This document shows, in pieces, positions 17,700-26,582 of a stretch of 64,000 nt of DNA; within the stretch, counting starts at the first letter, position 1, and the number at the start of each line of letters is the position of its first letter. The DNA lies in NCBI RefSeq assembly GCF_021502675.1, contig NZ_JAKFHA010000002.1, positions 173,670-237,669 on the forward strand, in the 5' to 3' direction. The position numbers and the translations under genes were made by a program. The notes below the pieces were generated by a model, which saw only the letters and a program-made list of their open reading frames with translations, ran no database searches and had not been told where the DNA came from. This stretch comes from Yinghuangia soli (GTDB taxonomy: Bacteria > Actinomycetota > Actinomycetes > Streptomycetales > Streptomycetaceae).

Positions 17700-19307
17700 A
17701 TGAACCGCACACGCAACAACGACCGCGTCCCGCGCGGCAGGTCCGCAGGCTCCGGCGGCGGCACCGGGGGAGGCGGCCGCGGCGGCCGCCGCTTCGGGTC
17801 CGGCTCCGGCGGCCGCTCCGGCTCCGGGGGCGGGTCGTCGTACGGCGGCCGCTCCGGCGGCCGCAACAACTCCGGCGGCGCCCGCCGCCAGCCCTCGGTG
17901 GCGCGCGAGTTCGCCCTGCCGGTGACGGTCACCCCCGGTCTGCCGCCGGTCGCGGCGTTCGCCGACCTGGACATGCCCAAGGCGATGCTGACCGCGCTCG
18001 GCACGCAGGGCGTGGCCACCCCGTTCCCGATCCAGGCCGCGACGCTGCCGAACTCGCTGGCCGGCCGCGACGTCCTCGGCCGGGGCCGGACCGGCTCGGG
18101 CAAGACCCTGGCCTTCGGTCTTGCGATGCTGGCCCGGACGGCCGGCCGGCGCGCCGAGTCCAAGCAGCCGCTGGCGCTGGTGCTCGTCCCCACCCGCGAG
18201 CTCGCCCAGCAGGTCAACGACGCGCTGACGCCGTACGCCACCGCGGTCCGGCTGCGGCTGGCCACGGTCGTCGGCGGGCTGCCCATCGGCCGCCAGGCCA
18301 GTGCGCTGCGCAACGGCGCCGAGGTGGTCGTGGCCACCCCGGGCCGCCTCAAGGACCTCATCGACCGCGGCGACTGCCGCCTCGACCAGGTCGCCATCAC
18401 GGTCCTGGACGAGGCCGACCAGATGGCCGACATGGGCTTCATGCCGCAGGTCACCGCGCTGCTCGACCAGGTGCAGCCGGGCGGGCAGCGGATGCTGTTC
18501 TCGGCGACGCTGGACCGCAACGTGGACCTGCTGGTGCGCCGCTACCTGAGCGACCCGGTCGTGCACTCCGTCGACCCGTCGGCGGGTGCGGTCACCACGA
18601 TGGAGCACCACGTCCTGCACGTGCGGGACACCGACAAGCACCAGACCACCGTGGAGATCGCCGCGCGCGACGGCCGGGTGATCATGTTCCTGGACACCAA
18701 GCACGCGGTCGACAAGCTCACCAAGCACCTGCTGAACAGCGGGGTGCGCGCCGGGGCCCTGCACGGCGGAAAGTCGCAGCCGCAGCGGACCCGCACGCTG
18801 GCCCAGTTCAAGTCCGGCCTGGTGACCGTGCTGGTGGCCACCAACGTGGCGGCGCGCGGCATCCACATCGACGATCTCGACCTGGTCGTGAACGTGGATC
18901 CGCCCACCGACCACAAGGATTACCTGCACCGCGGCGGCCGTACCGCCCGGGCCGGCGAGTCCGGGAGTGTGGTCACCCTCGTGACACCGAGCCAGCGCCG
19001 CGACATGATGCAGTTGATGGCAACTGCGGGAATCACCCCGACGACCACCCAGGTGCGCTCCGGAGACGAGGAGCTGAGCCGGATCACCGGCGCCCAGGCG
19101 CCCTCCGGTGTGCCGGTCACCATCGCCGCGCCGCCCGCGGAACGTCCGCGCCGGGGCTCCACGTCCGCTTCCCCCTCGGCCCAGGGCCGCCGGGGCCGTA
19201 CCGACCGACCCCGGCGTACCACCGACCGCACGACGGCGACCCGCGCACCGCGGCGCCGCACCGCACCCCGGGACGGCGCGCCCGGGGGTTCCGCCCAATC
19301 CCGCTGA
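17700..19307 (+). CDS. DEAD-box RNA helicase (RhlE-like)
   Basis: This 535-aa protein has a Gly/Arg/Ser-rich N-terminal tail (about residues 10-70), then the helicase core. Q-motif FPIQAATLPNSL, motif I GRTGSGKT, PTRELAQQV, TPGRLKDL, motif II LDEADQMADMGF, motif III SAT, and motif VI HRGGRTARAG are all present. A basic, Ser/Arg-rich C-terminus follows. It is likely an ATP-dependent RNA-remodelling enzyme in ribosome assembly or cold adaptation. The start at 17700 follows AAGGAAAGG. The long structured leader suggests post-transcriptional control. Confidence 0.9.
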   Translation: MNRTRNNDRVPRGRSAGSGGGTGGGGRGGRRFGSGSGGRSGSGGGSSYGGRSGGRNNSGGARRQPSVAREFALPVTVTPGLPPVAAFADLDMPKAMLTALGTQGVATPFPIQAATLPNSLAGRDVLGRGRTGSGKTLAFGLAMLARTAGRRAESKQPLALVLVPTRELAQQVNDALTPYATAVRLRLATVVGGLPIGRQASALRNGAEVVVATPGRLKDLIDRGDCRLDQVAITVLDEADQMADMGFMPQVTALLDQVQPGGQRMLFSATLDRNVDLLVRRYLSDPVVHSVDPSAGAVTTMEHHVLHVRDTDKHQTTVEIAARDGRVIMFLDTKHAVDKLTKHLLNSGVRAGALHGGKSQPQRTRTLAQFKSGLVTVLVATNVAARGIHIDDLDLVVNVDPPTDHKDYLHRGGRTARAGESGSVVTLVTPSQRRDMMQLMATAGITPTTTQVRSGDEELSRITGAQAPSGVPVTIAAPPAERPRRGSTSASPSAQGRRGRTDRPRRTTDRTTATRAPRRRTAPRDGAPGGSAQSR

Positions 19308-19376
19308 CCAGTCCGCCGACCCGCGACCCGTTGCGCGGCCATCGGCCCCTCGTCCCCTCCCCACCTGTGAGGCATC

Positions 19377-19685
19377 ATGCGTTGCGTCATCGCCGGAGTC
19401 GCGTTCGACCTGACCAAGGACGGCGTCGTGGCGGCCATGAAGGGCGTCAAGGCCGAGCCGGCCACCGGCGTCTACGTCATCGTCGGCCGCGGCCACTATC
19501 CGGTGAAGCAGGTCGGTGAAGTCGTCACCGGGCAGGACCGCCGCGACTTCACCGCCACCGAGGTCGCCCGCGCGATGACGCGGCTCGGCTTCACCGTGCG
19601 CGACGCCGCGGCGGAGGCCGCCGCGCGCGAGCTCACCCCGCTGGAGGCCGCATCGGCCATGCTCGGCACGCCGATGTCCGCCTGA
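19377..19685 (+). CDS. Small conserved actinobacterial protein downstream of the helicase
   Basis: A 102-aa soluble protein (MRCVIAGVAFDLTKDGVVAA...) with a basic N-terminal half and an Ala-rich helical C-terminal half. It starts 69 bp after the helicase stop and ends before a very strong hairpin, so it is probably co-transcribed with the helicase. I recognise the pairing as common in actinomycetes but know no function. Confidence 0.65.
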   Translation: MRCVIAGVAFDLTKDGVVAAMKGVKAEPATGVYVIVGRGHYPVKQVGEVVTGQDRRDFTATEVARAMTRLGFTVRDAAAEAAARELTPLEAASAMLGTPMSA

Positions 19686-19695
19686 CCGCAGCACC

Positions 19696-19742
19696 ACCCC
19701 GTGCGGGCCCTGCCGACCAGGTCGGCAGGGCCCGCACGGGGT
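19696..19742. terminator. 23-bp perfect inverted repeat, terminator
   Basis: Arms 19696-19718 and 19720-19742 are perfectly complementary around a single A. It ends the helicase transcript, 10 bp after the last stop codon. Confidence 0.75.
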
Positions 19743-19793
19743 TCCGGGCGTTGTCGGAATTCTCCAAGACCCCGAAGATCCCCGGCTGGCACC

Positions 19794-21260
19794 GTGCGGA
19801 CGTCGTCCGTCCCCACGACCCGTCAGGGAGGCGCTCATGCGCCGTACACACGTCTTCAGCGCACGCAGACTCACGCCTGGCGCCGCGGTCTCGTGGCCGC
19901 TGCCGCCTGCGCGGCGCTGTTCGCCACGACCACCGGCCTGCCCGCGCAGGCCGACCCGGCGCCCGGGGCCGACCACCAGCGCGTCCTCGACGCGATGCGC
20001 TTCATCACCGACGACGTGAGCACCGGGAACGGGTCCGACCAGATCCCCGGCATGATCGTGCGCACCGAGGTCGACGGGGTCCAGTGGACCGGCTCCGTGG
20101 ACGACCACGCGGCGCCTGCCACCCGGCAGGTCGAGGCGAAGTTCCGGGCCGCGAGCAACACCAAGATGTTCACCGCGGTGGTCGTCATGCAGCTCGTGGA
20201 CGAAGGTCTGCTGTCGCTGGACGACGACGTGTACGGCATTCTCGGAAACGTCCTGAACGACAACGACCGGCAGGGCTGCCGGCTGCTCGGTCCGTGCTTC
20301 GCACCGTCGACCGATCCGGCGAAGAAGATCACGGTGAAGAACCTGCTCAATATGAGCAGCGGCGTGAAGGACTACCTGAGCGATCTCTCGTTCATGGCCA
20401 ATGTGGTGGCGACGTTCCCGAATACGTCCTACCCGGATCCGGCCGACCTGGTGGCCGAGGGCGCGGTCAACGGGCCGCAGTTCGCGCCCGGGAAGGGCAT
20501 GGAGTACTCCAACACCAATTACGCGCTGCTCGGCATGATCATCGCCGAGAAAGCCCAGATGTCCTGGGAGGACGCGGTCACCGAGCGCATCATCGACCGC
20601 ATCGGCCTGACGCAGACCACCCTGCCGCGCAACGGCGATCCGGTCCTTCCCGCACCGCATGACGCGCACTGGACCAACTACACGAAGGCGCGTGTCGGCA
20701 GCGTCTGGCTCGGCAAGCCGGCCGGCGACCAGAACGCCTCGTACGCGTACGGCACCGGATCGGTCATCTCCACCACCGGCGACCTGCTGAAGTTCATGAA
20801 GGCGCTGCTGACCACCGAGACGCTGCTGCCGGCCCCGCTCCGCGACCAGATGATCGCCGAGGCGAGCCTCAACACGAACCCGGTCGGCGTCAAGGTCCCC
20901 GAATTGGACTGCGGAATCCGGACCGACCGCTGGCAGGAGTGCATCCCGAACCCGGCACTGAGCAATGTGCAATCGCCGAAGGACACCACCGCGCCGACCA
21001 ACTGGTATGCGAACGGCAGCTGGAAGATCGGCAAGGCCGAGTACGGACTGGGCATCACCAAGCGCACCCTGACCTGCGGTGACGGTAGTCAGCAGGTCCT
21101 GTACGGCCACAACGGCGGAATTCCCGGGTCGAAGACGTACACGTACTCGAACCGCACCGGTTCCCACATGATCTCGTGGAACCAGAACGGCGACTGGGAG
21201 GCGTGGGAGCTCTACAACCAATACGGAATGCTGGCGGCGGAGTTCTGCCCGGCGGCATAG
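19794..21260 (+). CDS. Secreted serine hydrolase, class C beta-lactamase/D-Ala-D-Ala carboxypeptidase family (S12)
   Basis: About 488 aa. A secretion signal is seen (WRRGLVAAAACAALFATTT, cleavage near PAQA). The S-x-x-K motif is AASNTKMF, the Tyr motif YSNTNYALLG, and the third box GHNGGIPGS. The fold suggests a peptidoglycan-modifying peptidase or esterase outside the cell. The start is uncertain. A good Shine-Dalgarno (AGGGAGG) with ATG at 19837 is in a different frame (+1), where only MRRTHVFSARRL makes sense. In the frame of the enzyme the options are GTG 19794 or GTG 19893. A frameshift near 19,840-19,890 is possible. Confidence 0.75.
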   Translation: MRTSSVPTTRQGGAHAPYTRLQRTQTHAWRRGLVAAAACAALFATTTGLPAQADPAPGADHQRVLDAMRFITDDVSTGNGSDQIPGMIVRTEVDGVQWTGSVDDHAAPATRQVEAKFRAASNTKMFTAVVVMQLVDEGLLSLDDDVYGILGNVLNDNDRQGCRLLGPCFAPSTDPAKKITVKNLLNMSSGVKDYLSDLSFMANVVATFPNTSYPDPADLVAEGAVNGPQFAPGKGMEYSNTNYALLGMIIAEKAQMSWEDAVTERIIDRIGLTQTTLPRNGDPVLPAPHDAHWTNYTKARVGSVWLGKPAGDQNASYAYGTGSVISTTGDLLKFMKALLTTETLLPAPLRDQMIAEASLNTNPVGVKVPELDCGIRTDRWQECIPNPALSNVQSPKDTTAPTNWYANGSWKIGKAEYGLGITKRTLTCGDGSQQVLYGHNGGIPGSKTYTYSNRTGSHMISWNQNGDWEAWELYNQYGMLAAEFCPAA

Positions 21261-21332
21261 CGAGGACGGCGGTTGCGCGGCCGACCCGGCTGCGCAACCG
21301 CCGTTCGCCGGGCGGCGCCGCGGTGACCGCTG

Positions 21333-22208
21333 CTACGCCGGGTCCTTTGCCCGAGCGTCCGCGATCACCTGGTGGGCGAGCTCCAGCAGGGCCGGGATGC
21401 CGGGGTGGCCGGGCTCCTGGCGCCAGGCCAGGGCGAGCGGTACGGGCGGGGCGTCCACGAGCGGCCGGTAGACCAGAGCCGGGTTGTTGTGGTTGACGGG
21501 GGTGGCGGACGTCGAGACGCCGACCGCGCGGCCGGCCGCGATGGCGACCAGCCACTCGTCGGTGTTGGCCACTTCGAGCACCGCCGCGGGGCGGGCGTCC
21601 GGCGGCCACAGGTCGAGCGTGGTGGAGCCGAAGACGACGTTGAGGGCGATCGGATGCGCGGCGAGGTCGGCGAGGGTGACCCGGGGGAGAGCGGCCAGCG
21701 GGCTGTCCGCCGGCATCGCGGCCACCCGTTCCTCCCACATCAGCACCTCGGAGCGCAGCCCCGCGGCGGGGAAGTCGCCGCGCAGCAGGGCGGCGTCGAC
21801 CCGGCCCTGGACCAGCCCAGCGGTCCGGTCGTCGATGCGCAGCACGTCGAGCGGCATGTCCGGGCGGTCCGCGTCCCAGCGGCGCAGGAGTGCGACGGTG
21901 TGCTCGCCGAGGGCCGCCCAGGTGTGGCCCAGGCGCAGCGGCCAGGCGCGCAGGCCGCCCGGGTCGAGCGCGGTCTCGACGGCGGCCGTCGCGGCGGCCG
22001 CCTTGTCCCAAAAGAGGCGCCCCTCGGAGGTCAGTTCGAGGTGGTGCGTGGAACGGTCGACGAGCCGGGCGCCCAGGTGGTCCTCGAGCTGGCGCAGGGT
22101 CCGGGAGAGCGCGGGCTGGCTCAGGTGGCGGCGTGCCGCGGCCCGGGTGATGTTGCCTTCCTCGGCGACGGCGAGGAAGGCGTACAGGTGCCGCAGCTCG
22201 ATGGTCAT
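21333..22208 (-). CDS. LysR-family regulator
   Basis: The 291-aa protein begins MTIELRHLYAFLAVAEEGN with a LysR HTH (AAARRHLSQPALSRTLRQLE) and a periplasmic-binding-like effector domain. It is divergent from an EamA exporter 69 bp away. The palindrome GCCGGAACCGGC at 22228-22239 lies between them. The arrangement is typical of a LysR regulator controlling its divergent exporter. Confidence 0.9.
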   Translation of the reverse strand: MTIELRHLYAFLAVAEEGNITRAAARRHLSQPALSRTLRQLEDHLGARLVDRSTHHLELTSEGRLFWDKAAAATAAVETALDPGGLRAWPLRLGHTWAALGEHTVALLRRWDADRPDMPLDVLRIDDRTAGLVQGRVDAALLRGDFPAAGLRSEVLMWEERVAAMPADSPLAALPRVTLADLAAHPIALNVVFGSTTLDLWPPDARPAAVLEVANTDEWLVAIAAGRAVGVSTSATPVNHNNPALVYRPLVDAPPVPLALAWRQEPGHPGIPALLELAHQVIADARAKDPA

Positions 22209-22277
22209 GCGTCCGGAGCATAACCGGGCCGGAACCGGCATTTCACGCGGAGCGCCCGGATTCCTAGCGTGGACGGC

Positions 22278-23180
22278 ATGACAATCACGGTGCACAACCC
22301 GGCCGCGCCGAAGCCCGCGCCGGTTCTTGTCCGGCGGGCTGCGTCCCGCGGTTCGCTCGGCGGCGTCGGCCTGGTGCTGGCCGGGGCGGTCTCCGTGCAG
22401 TTCGGTTCCGCCTTCGCGGCGCTGCTGTTCCCGCGTGCCGGGGCGCTGGGCACGGTCGCGCTGCGGGTGACGCTCGCGGCGCTGCTCATGCTGGCCGTGA
22501 CCAGGCCGCGGCTGCGCGGGTATTCGCGTGCGGACTGGGCCGTCGCCACCGGGTTCGGCCTGGCGCTGGGCGGCATGAACATCCTCTTTTACCAGGCCCT
22601 CGACCGTATTCCGCTGGGTGCCGCGGTGACGATCGAGGTCCTCGGACCGCTCCTGCTGTCGGTCGCGGTGTCCCGGCGCGCGGTCAGCCTGCTGTGGGCC
22701 GGGCTGGCGCTGGCCGGCGTCTACCTGCTGGGCCGCGGGGACTTCGGGAGCCTCGACCCGGCAGGTGTGGCGTTCGCCTTGGGGGCCGGCGCCATGTGGG
22801 CCGCCTACATCGTGCTGAACGCCCGTGCCGGGGCCCGCTTTCCGCGGTTGGACGGCCTGGCGATCGCGATGGCCGTCGCGGCCCTGGTCAGCCTCCCGCT
22901 CGGGATCGGCTCGGCGGGGGCGGTGCTCGGGCAGCCCGCGGTGCTGGCTCTCGGGCTGGCCATCGCGGTGATGTGCTCGGGCGTCCCGTACACGCTCGAA
23001 CTCCTGGCGCTGCGGCGGCTGTCCGCGGAGACCTTCGCGGTGCTTGCGGTGCTGTCCCCGGCTTTCGCGGCCACCGCCGGATTCCTGGTGCTCGGCCAGT
23101 CGCTGTCCGCGGTCCAGTGCGCGGCGATCGCCATTGTCATCGGGGCGAGTGCAGGGGCGGTGCGGAGCAGCAAGGCCTGA
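22278..23180 (+). CDS. EamA/DMT transporter, RhtA-like
   Basis: A 300-aa membrane protein with ten hydrophobic spans in two EamA halves (for example AVSVQFGSAFAALLFP and GAGAMWAAYIVLNARAG). This subgroup includes the E. coli RhtA threonine/homoserine exporter. It sits in the inner membrane and probably exports small amino-acid-like metabolites. ATG 22278 is chosen; GTG 22269 in frame is an alternative. It is probably regulated by the divergent LysR protein. Confidence 0.82.
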   Translation: MTITVHNPAAPKPAPVLVRRAASRGSLGGVGLVLAGAVSVQFGSAFAALLFPRAGALGTVALRVTLAALLMLAVTRPRLRGYSRADWAVATGFGLALGGMNILFYQALDRIPLGAAVTIEVLGPLLLSVAVSRRAVSLLWAGLALAGVYLLGRGDFGSLDPAGVAFALGAGAMWAAYIVLNARAGARFPRLDGLAIAMAVAALVSLPLGIGSAGAVLGQPAVLALGLAIAVMCSGVPYTLELLALRRLSAETFAVLAVLSPAFAATAGFLVLGQSLSAVQCAAIAIVIGASAGAVRSSKA

Positions 23181-23242
23181 CCGGGGGGCCGGACGCAAGT
23201 ACGCGGCGGGCGGCGGATCTTGCGCGGACACATCTCTTCCGC

Positions 23243-23261
23243 TTAGGTAAGCCATACCTAA
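23243..23261 (+). promoter_or_regulatory. Iron box (DmdR/IdeR operator)
   Basis: TTAGGTAAGCCATACCTAA is a 19-bp near-palindrome matching the actinomycete iron-box consensus (TTAGGTTAGGCTAACCTAA). It lies 61 bp before the siderophore-binding protein gene. It predicts repression when iron is plentiful. Confidence 0.88.
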
Positions 23262-23321
23262 GTTCCTGGTGGTCGATGCGCGCAGGTCGAACGCCGGTCC
23301 GTCCATGCCCGGAAAGGGCAG

Positions 23322-24395
23322 ATGATGTCCGATTTGATACCTGGCCGCGCCCGTCGGCGTTCCGGAAAGCCCCGCCTCGCCGCGGTCGTCGTGGCTCTGG
23401 CCAGTGCCCTGGTCATGACCGCGTGCGGCAGCAGCGGCGGCGACGACAAGCCGCAGCAGACCCCGGCGGCCGGCGGCGGCCAGAGCGCCCCGGCGTCGGC
23501 CGGGACGTTCCCGGTGACCGTCGAGCACAAGTACGGCAGCACCGAGGTCAAGTCCGAGCCCAAGAAGATCGTCACGCTCGGCCTCTCCGACCACGACACG
23601 GTGCTCGCGCTCGGCCTCAAGCCGGTCGGGGCCATCGACTGGTTCAAGGAGAAGCCGTACGGCAAGTGGCCGTGGGCGAAGGACCTTTGGGGCCCGACGC
23701 CGCCGGAGATCGTCGGCGAGCGCGACGAGTACAACACCGAGAAGATCCTCAAGCTGCAGCCCGACCTGATCATCGCCGTCTACTCGGGGATGAAGAAGGA
23801 GCAGTACGACACGCTCAGCAAGATCGCCCCGGTGGTCGCCCAGCCCAAGGGCTTCCAGGACTACGGCGCGCCGTGGCAGGACATGACCCGCCACATCGGC
23901 AAGTCCCTGGGCCGCGCGGCGCAGACCGACAAGCTGATCACGGACATCGACGCGCGCTTCAAGGCGGCCCGCGAGAAGCACCCCGAGTTCGCCGGCAAGA
24001 CCGTCACGGTGGCCGACAACTTCGAGCCGGGCATCTTCTCGGCGTTCACGAAGACCGACCCCAAGGTCATCTTCTTCACCGAACTCGGTTTCGCGACCAA
24101 CCCGAAGGTCGATGCGCTGACCAAGCCGGGCGACAACGTCGTCGACCTGAGCGCCGAGAAACTCGACGTGGTGGACAGCGACCGGCTGATCTGGGTGACC
24201 AGCGGCGCGGAGCACGATGCCCGCATCAAGGCGGAGCCGTTCTACACCAAGCTCAAGGTCGTCACGGAGAAGCGCGACCTGTTCGTGCCCTACGAGAACC
24301 CGGACATCGGCGCGGCCTTCTCCTTCAACACCGTGCTGTCGATCCCGTACGCGATCGACAACGTGCTCCCGCTCCTGGCCGCCAAGGCCGGCTGA
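23322..24395 (+). CDS. Siderophore/iron ABC transporter substrate-binding lipoprotein
   Basis: The 357-aa precursor has a basic N-terminus, a hydrophobic span and a lipobox LVMTAC (Cys at about residue 33). A FecB/FhuD-type periplasmic-binding fold follows (VTLGLSDHDTVLALGLKPVGA and LQPDLIIAVYSG). It would be anchored outside the membrane and deliver a ferri-siderophore to the downstream permeases. ATG at 23322 or 23325 follows GGAAAGG. An iron box controls it. Confidence 0.9.
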   Translation: MMSDLIPGRARRRSGKPRLAAVVVALASALVMTACGSSGGDDKPQQTPAAGGGQSAPASAGTFPVTVEHKYGSTEVKSEPKKIVTLGLSDHDTVLALGLKPVGAIDWFKEKPYGKWPWAKDLWGPTPPEIVGERDEYNTEKILKLQPDLIIAVYSGMKKEQYDTLSKIAPVVAQPKGFQDYGAPWQDMTRHIGKSLGRAAQTDKLITDIDARFKAAREKHPEFAGKTVTVADNFEPGIFSAFTKTDPKVIFFTELGFATNPKVDALTKPGDNVVDLSAEKLDVVDSDRLIWVTSGAEHDARIKAEPFYTKLKVVTEKRDLFVPYENPDIGAAFSFNTVLSIPYAIDNVLPLLAAKAG

Positions 24396-24401
24396 CGGTC
24401 C

Positions 24402-25451
24402 GTGGCCTCCCTCACCCGCGAGACCGGAGGCAAAGCCCCCGCCGCGCCACGGCACCACGTGGCGCGGCGGGGGCTCGGTCTGCTGCTCGCCGCCGTCGCC
24501 CTGGGGGTGCTGTGCCTGGCGAGCATCTGGGTGGGCACCCGCGGCATCGCCTTCACCGAGGTGTGGGGGCTGCTGTGGCACGACGACGGCTCCAAGGACG
24601 CCCTGGTCGTCCACGAATACCGCATCCCCCGCACGGTCTTGGGACTCGTGGTCGGGGCGGCGGTGGGGCTGGCCGGGGCGCTCATGCAGGCGGTGACCCG
24701 CAACCCGCTGGCCGACCCCGGGCTGCTCGGCGTCAGCCTGGGCGCCTCGACCGGGGTGATCACGGCCTCCGCGTTCGCCGGTGTGGTCAGCGTGCTTGGC
24801 CAGGTGTGGTTCGCGTTCGCGGGTGCGGCGATCGCGTCGGCGGCCGTCTTCCTGCTGGGCTCGGCCGGGCGGACCCGGGCGACTCCGGAGCGGCTGGTCA
24901 TCGCGGGCGCCGCGGTGACCGCGGTGCTCTACGCCTTCAACTCGGCCGTCCTGCTGCTCCAGCCGCGGATCTTCAACGAGTTCCGCTTCTGGCAGGTCGG
25001 GTCGCTGGCGGGACGGCAGTTCGACGTGGTCGCGGTGGTGGCCCCTTTCGTGGGCGTCGGCGCGTTGATCGCGATCGCCCTGGCCCGGCCGCTGAACGGG
25101 CTGGCCTTGGGCGACGAGGCGGCGCGCGGGATCGGCGTACGCGTCGGCCCCACCCGGCTGGCCGCCGCACTCGCGGTCGTGCTGCTGTGCGGTGCGGCGA
25201 CCGCCGGCGCGGGGCCGATCGCCTTCGTGGGACTGGCCGTTCCGCATATCGCCCGGTTCATCGCGGGGCCGGACCAGCGCTGGGTGCTGGCGTACTCGGC
25301 GGTGCTGGCCCCGATCCTGCTGCTCGGCGCCGATGTCCTGGGCCGGGTCCTCGGCAGTCCCGGGGAGATCCAGAGCGGCATCGTCACCGCGCTGCTCGGC
25401 GGTCCCGTGTTCCTCGCCCTGTGCCGCCGCCGAAAGCTGGTCATGCTGTGA
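24402..25451 (+). CDS. FecCD-family iron-siderophore permease
   Basis: A 349-aa polytopic membrane protein with FecCD signatures: YRIPRTVLGLVVGAAVGLAG, TRNPLADPGLLGVSLGAS and GPIAFVGLAVPHIAR. GTG start, 6 bp after the binding-protein stop. It overlaps the next permease by 4 bp (GTGA). It should form the transmembrane channel as a heterodimer with that protein. Confidence 0.92.
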   Translation: MASLTRETGGKAPAAPRHHVARRGLGLLLAAVALGVLCLASIWVGTRGIAFTEVWGLLWHDDGSKDALVVHEYRIPRTVLGLVVGAAVGLAGALMQAVTRNPLADPGLLGVSLGASTGVITASAFAGVVSVLGQVWFAFAGAAIASAAVFLLGSAGRTRATPERLVIAGAAVTAVLYAFNSAVLLLQPRIFNEFRFWQVGSLAGRQFDVVAVVAPFVGVGALIAIALARPLNGLALGDEAARGIGVRVGPTRLAAALAVVLLCGAATAGAGPIAFVGLAVPHIARFIAGPDQRWVLAYSAVLAPILLLGADVLGRVLGSPGEIQSGIVTALLGGPVFLALCRRRKLVML

Positions 25452-26497
25452 TCGTGATCCCCGGATTCGTGGTCCGGGACCGGCGGAACCGGATCTTCTC
25501 GGTGCGGATCCGCCTGCGGGCGCTGGCGGTCGGGGCCGGGCTGAGCGCGCTGCTCGCCGTGCTGGCCGGAGTCGCCCTGACCACGGGGGACTTCGACCTG
25601 CCGCTGGGGGACGCGCTCCAGGCGGTGTTCGGACAGGGCACGATGGCCGCCGAGTTCGTGGTCGACGAGCTGCGGATGCCGCGGATCCTGACCGCGGTGC
25701 TGGTCGGCGCCGCGCTCGCGGTGAGCGGCGCGATCATGCAGAGCCTCACCCGGAACGCGCTGGGCAGCCCCGACATCATCGGCTTCACGAACGGCTCCGC
25801 CACCGGCGCCCTGGTCGTCATCATCCTGCTGCAAGGGGGCATGACCGAGATCGCGATCGGCTCGATCGCGGGCGGACTGGCCACCGCACTGGCGGTGTTC
25901 CTGCTCGCGTACGGGCGCGGCGCGGGCGGATTCCGGCTGGTGGTCATGGGCATCGGGGTGGGCGCGATGCTGCTCGCCGCCAACTCGTACCTCATCACCC
26001 GGGCGAGCTGGCAGGAGGCCGTCGAGGCCCAGGAATGGCTGGTGGGCAGCCTCAACAACCGCACGTGGGACCAGGTGCAGGGGATGGCACTGGCCTGCGC
26101 CGTGCTGATGCCGATCGCCTTCGTGTACGGGCGGCGGCTCGCGCTGCTCGAGATGGGCGACGACGCGGCGCGGGCGCTGGGCGTCGACGCGGCACGGACG
26201 CGGCTGGTGCTGGTCCTGGTGAGCGTCACCCTGGCCGCGGTGGCCACGGCGGCGACCGGTCCGGTGCTGTTCGTGGCGCTGGCGGCACCGCAGTTGGCAC
26301 GTCGACTGACCGGAACCGCGGGGCCTGGCCTGGCCGGTGCGGCCTTGATGGGCGCGGTGCTGCTGCTGGCGAGCGACCTGGCCGCCCAGCGGCTGTTCAC
26401 GTCGGGGATCCTCCCGGTCGGGGTGGCGACGGGGACTCTGGGCGGCCTGTATCTGATGGGCGTCCTGGTGGCGGAGGCACGCAAACCGGGGGCATGA
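25448..26497 (+). CDS. Second FecCD-family permease
   Basis: A 349-aa membrane protein with ELRMPRILTAVLVGAALAVSG, TRNALGSPDIIGFTNGSATG and a GPVLFVALAAPQLARRL segment. The GTG at 25448 overlaps the preceding stop. The usual FecE ATPase gene does not follow; a terminator-like hairpin and a convergent gene come next. An ATPase encoded elsewhere must energise it. Confidence 0.92.
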   Translation: MIVIPGFVVRDRRNRIFSVRIRLRALAVGAGLSALLAVLAGVALTTGDFDLPLGDALQAVFGQGTMAAEFVVDELRMPRILTAVLVGAALAVSGAIMQSLTRNALGSPDIIGFTNGSATGALVVIILLQGGMTEIAIGSIAGGLATALAVFLLAYGRGAGGFRLVVMGIGVGAMLLAANSYLITRASWQEAVEAQEWLVGSLNNRTWDQVQGMALACAVLMPIAFVYGRRLALLEMGDDAARALGVDAARTRLVLVLVSVTLAAVATAATGPVLFVALAAPQLARRLTGTAGPGLAGAALMGAVLLLASDLAAQRLFTSGILPVGVATGTLGGLYLMGVLVAEARKPGA

Positions 26498-26499
26498 GG

Positions 26500-26533
26500 C
26501 TGCCCGCGGCTCGCGGGGGCGAGCTGCGGGCAG
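26500..26533 (+). terminator. Hairpin after the iron-uptake operon
   Basis: CTGCCCGC pairs with GCGGGCAG, and GCTCGC with GCGAGC inside, with one mismatch between the two helices. It begins 3 bp after the permease stop, so the operon appears to end without an ATPase gene. Confidence 0.6.
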
Positions 26534-26582
26534 GGCCGCTCACAGGTGCGTCGGGTGGGCGGGGCGCCACCGGCCTGGTGCG

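Noticed and set aside
21333-25247. A 1304-codon open frame on the minus strand across LysR, EamA and the iron-uptake genes
   Set aside because: Only the last 291 codons resemble a protein (LysR). The rest is antisense to well-supported genes and is low-complexity His/Arg/Gly, as expected for GC-rich shadows.
22694-26497. A 1267-codon plus-strand frame ending in the second permease
   Set aside because: Only the part from GTG 25448 is protein-like. Upstream it overlaps FecB and FecC in another frame.
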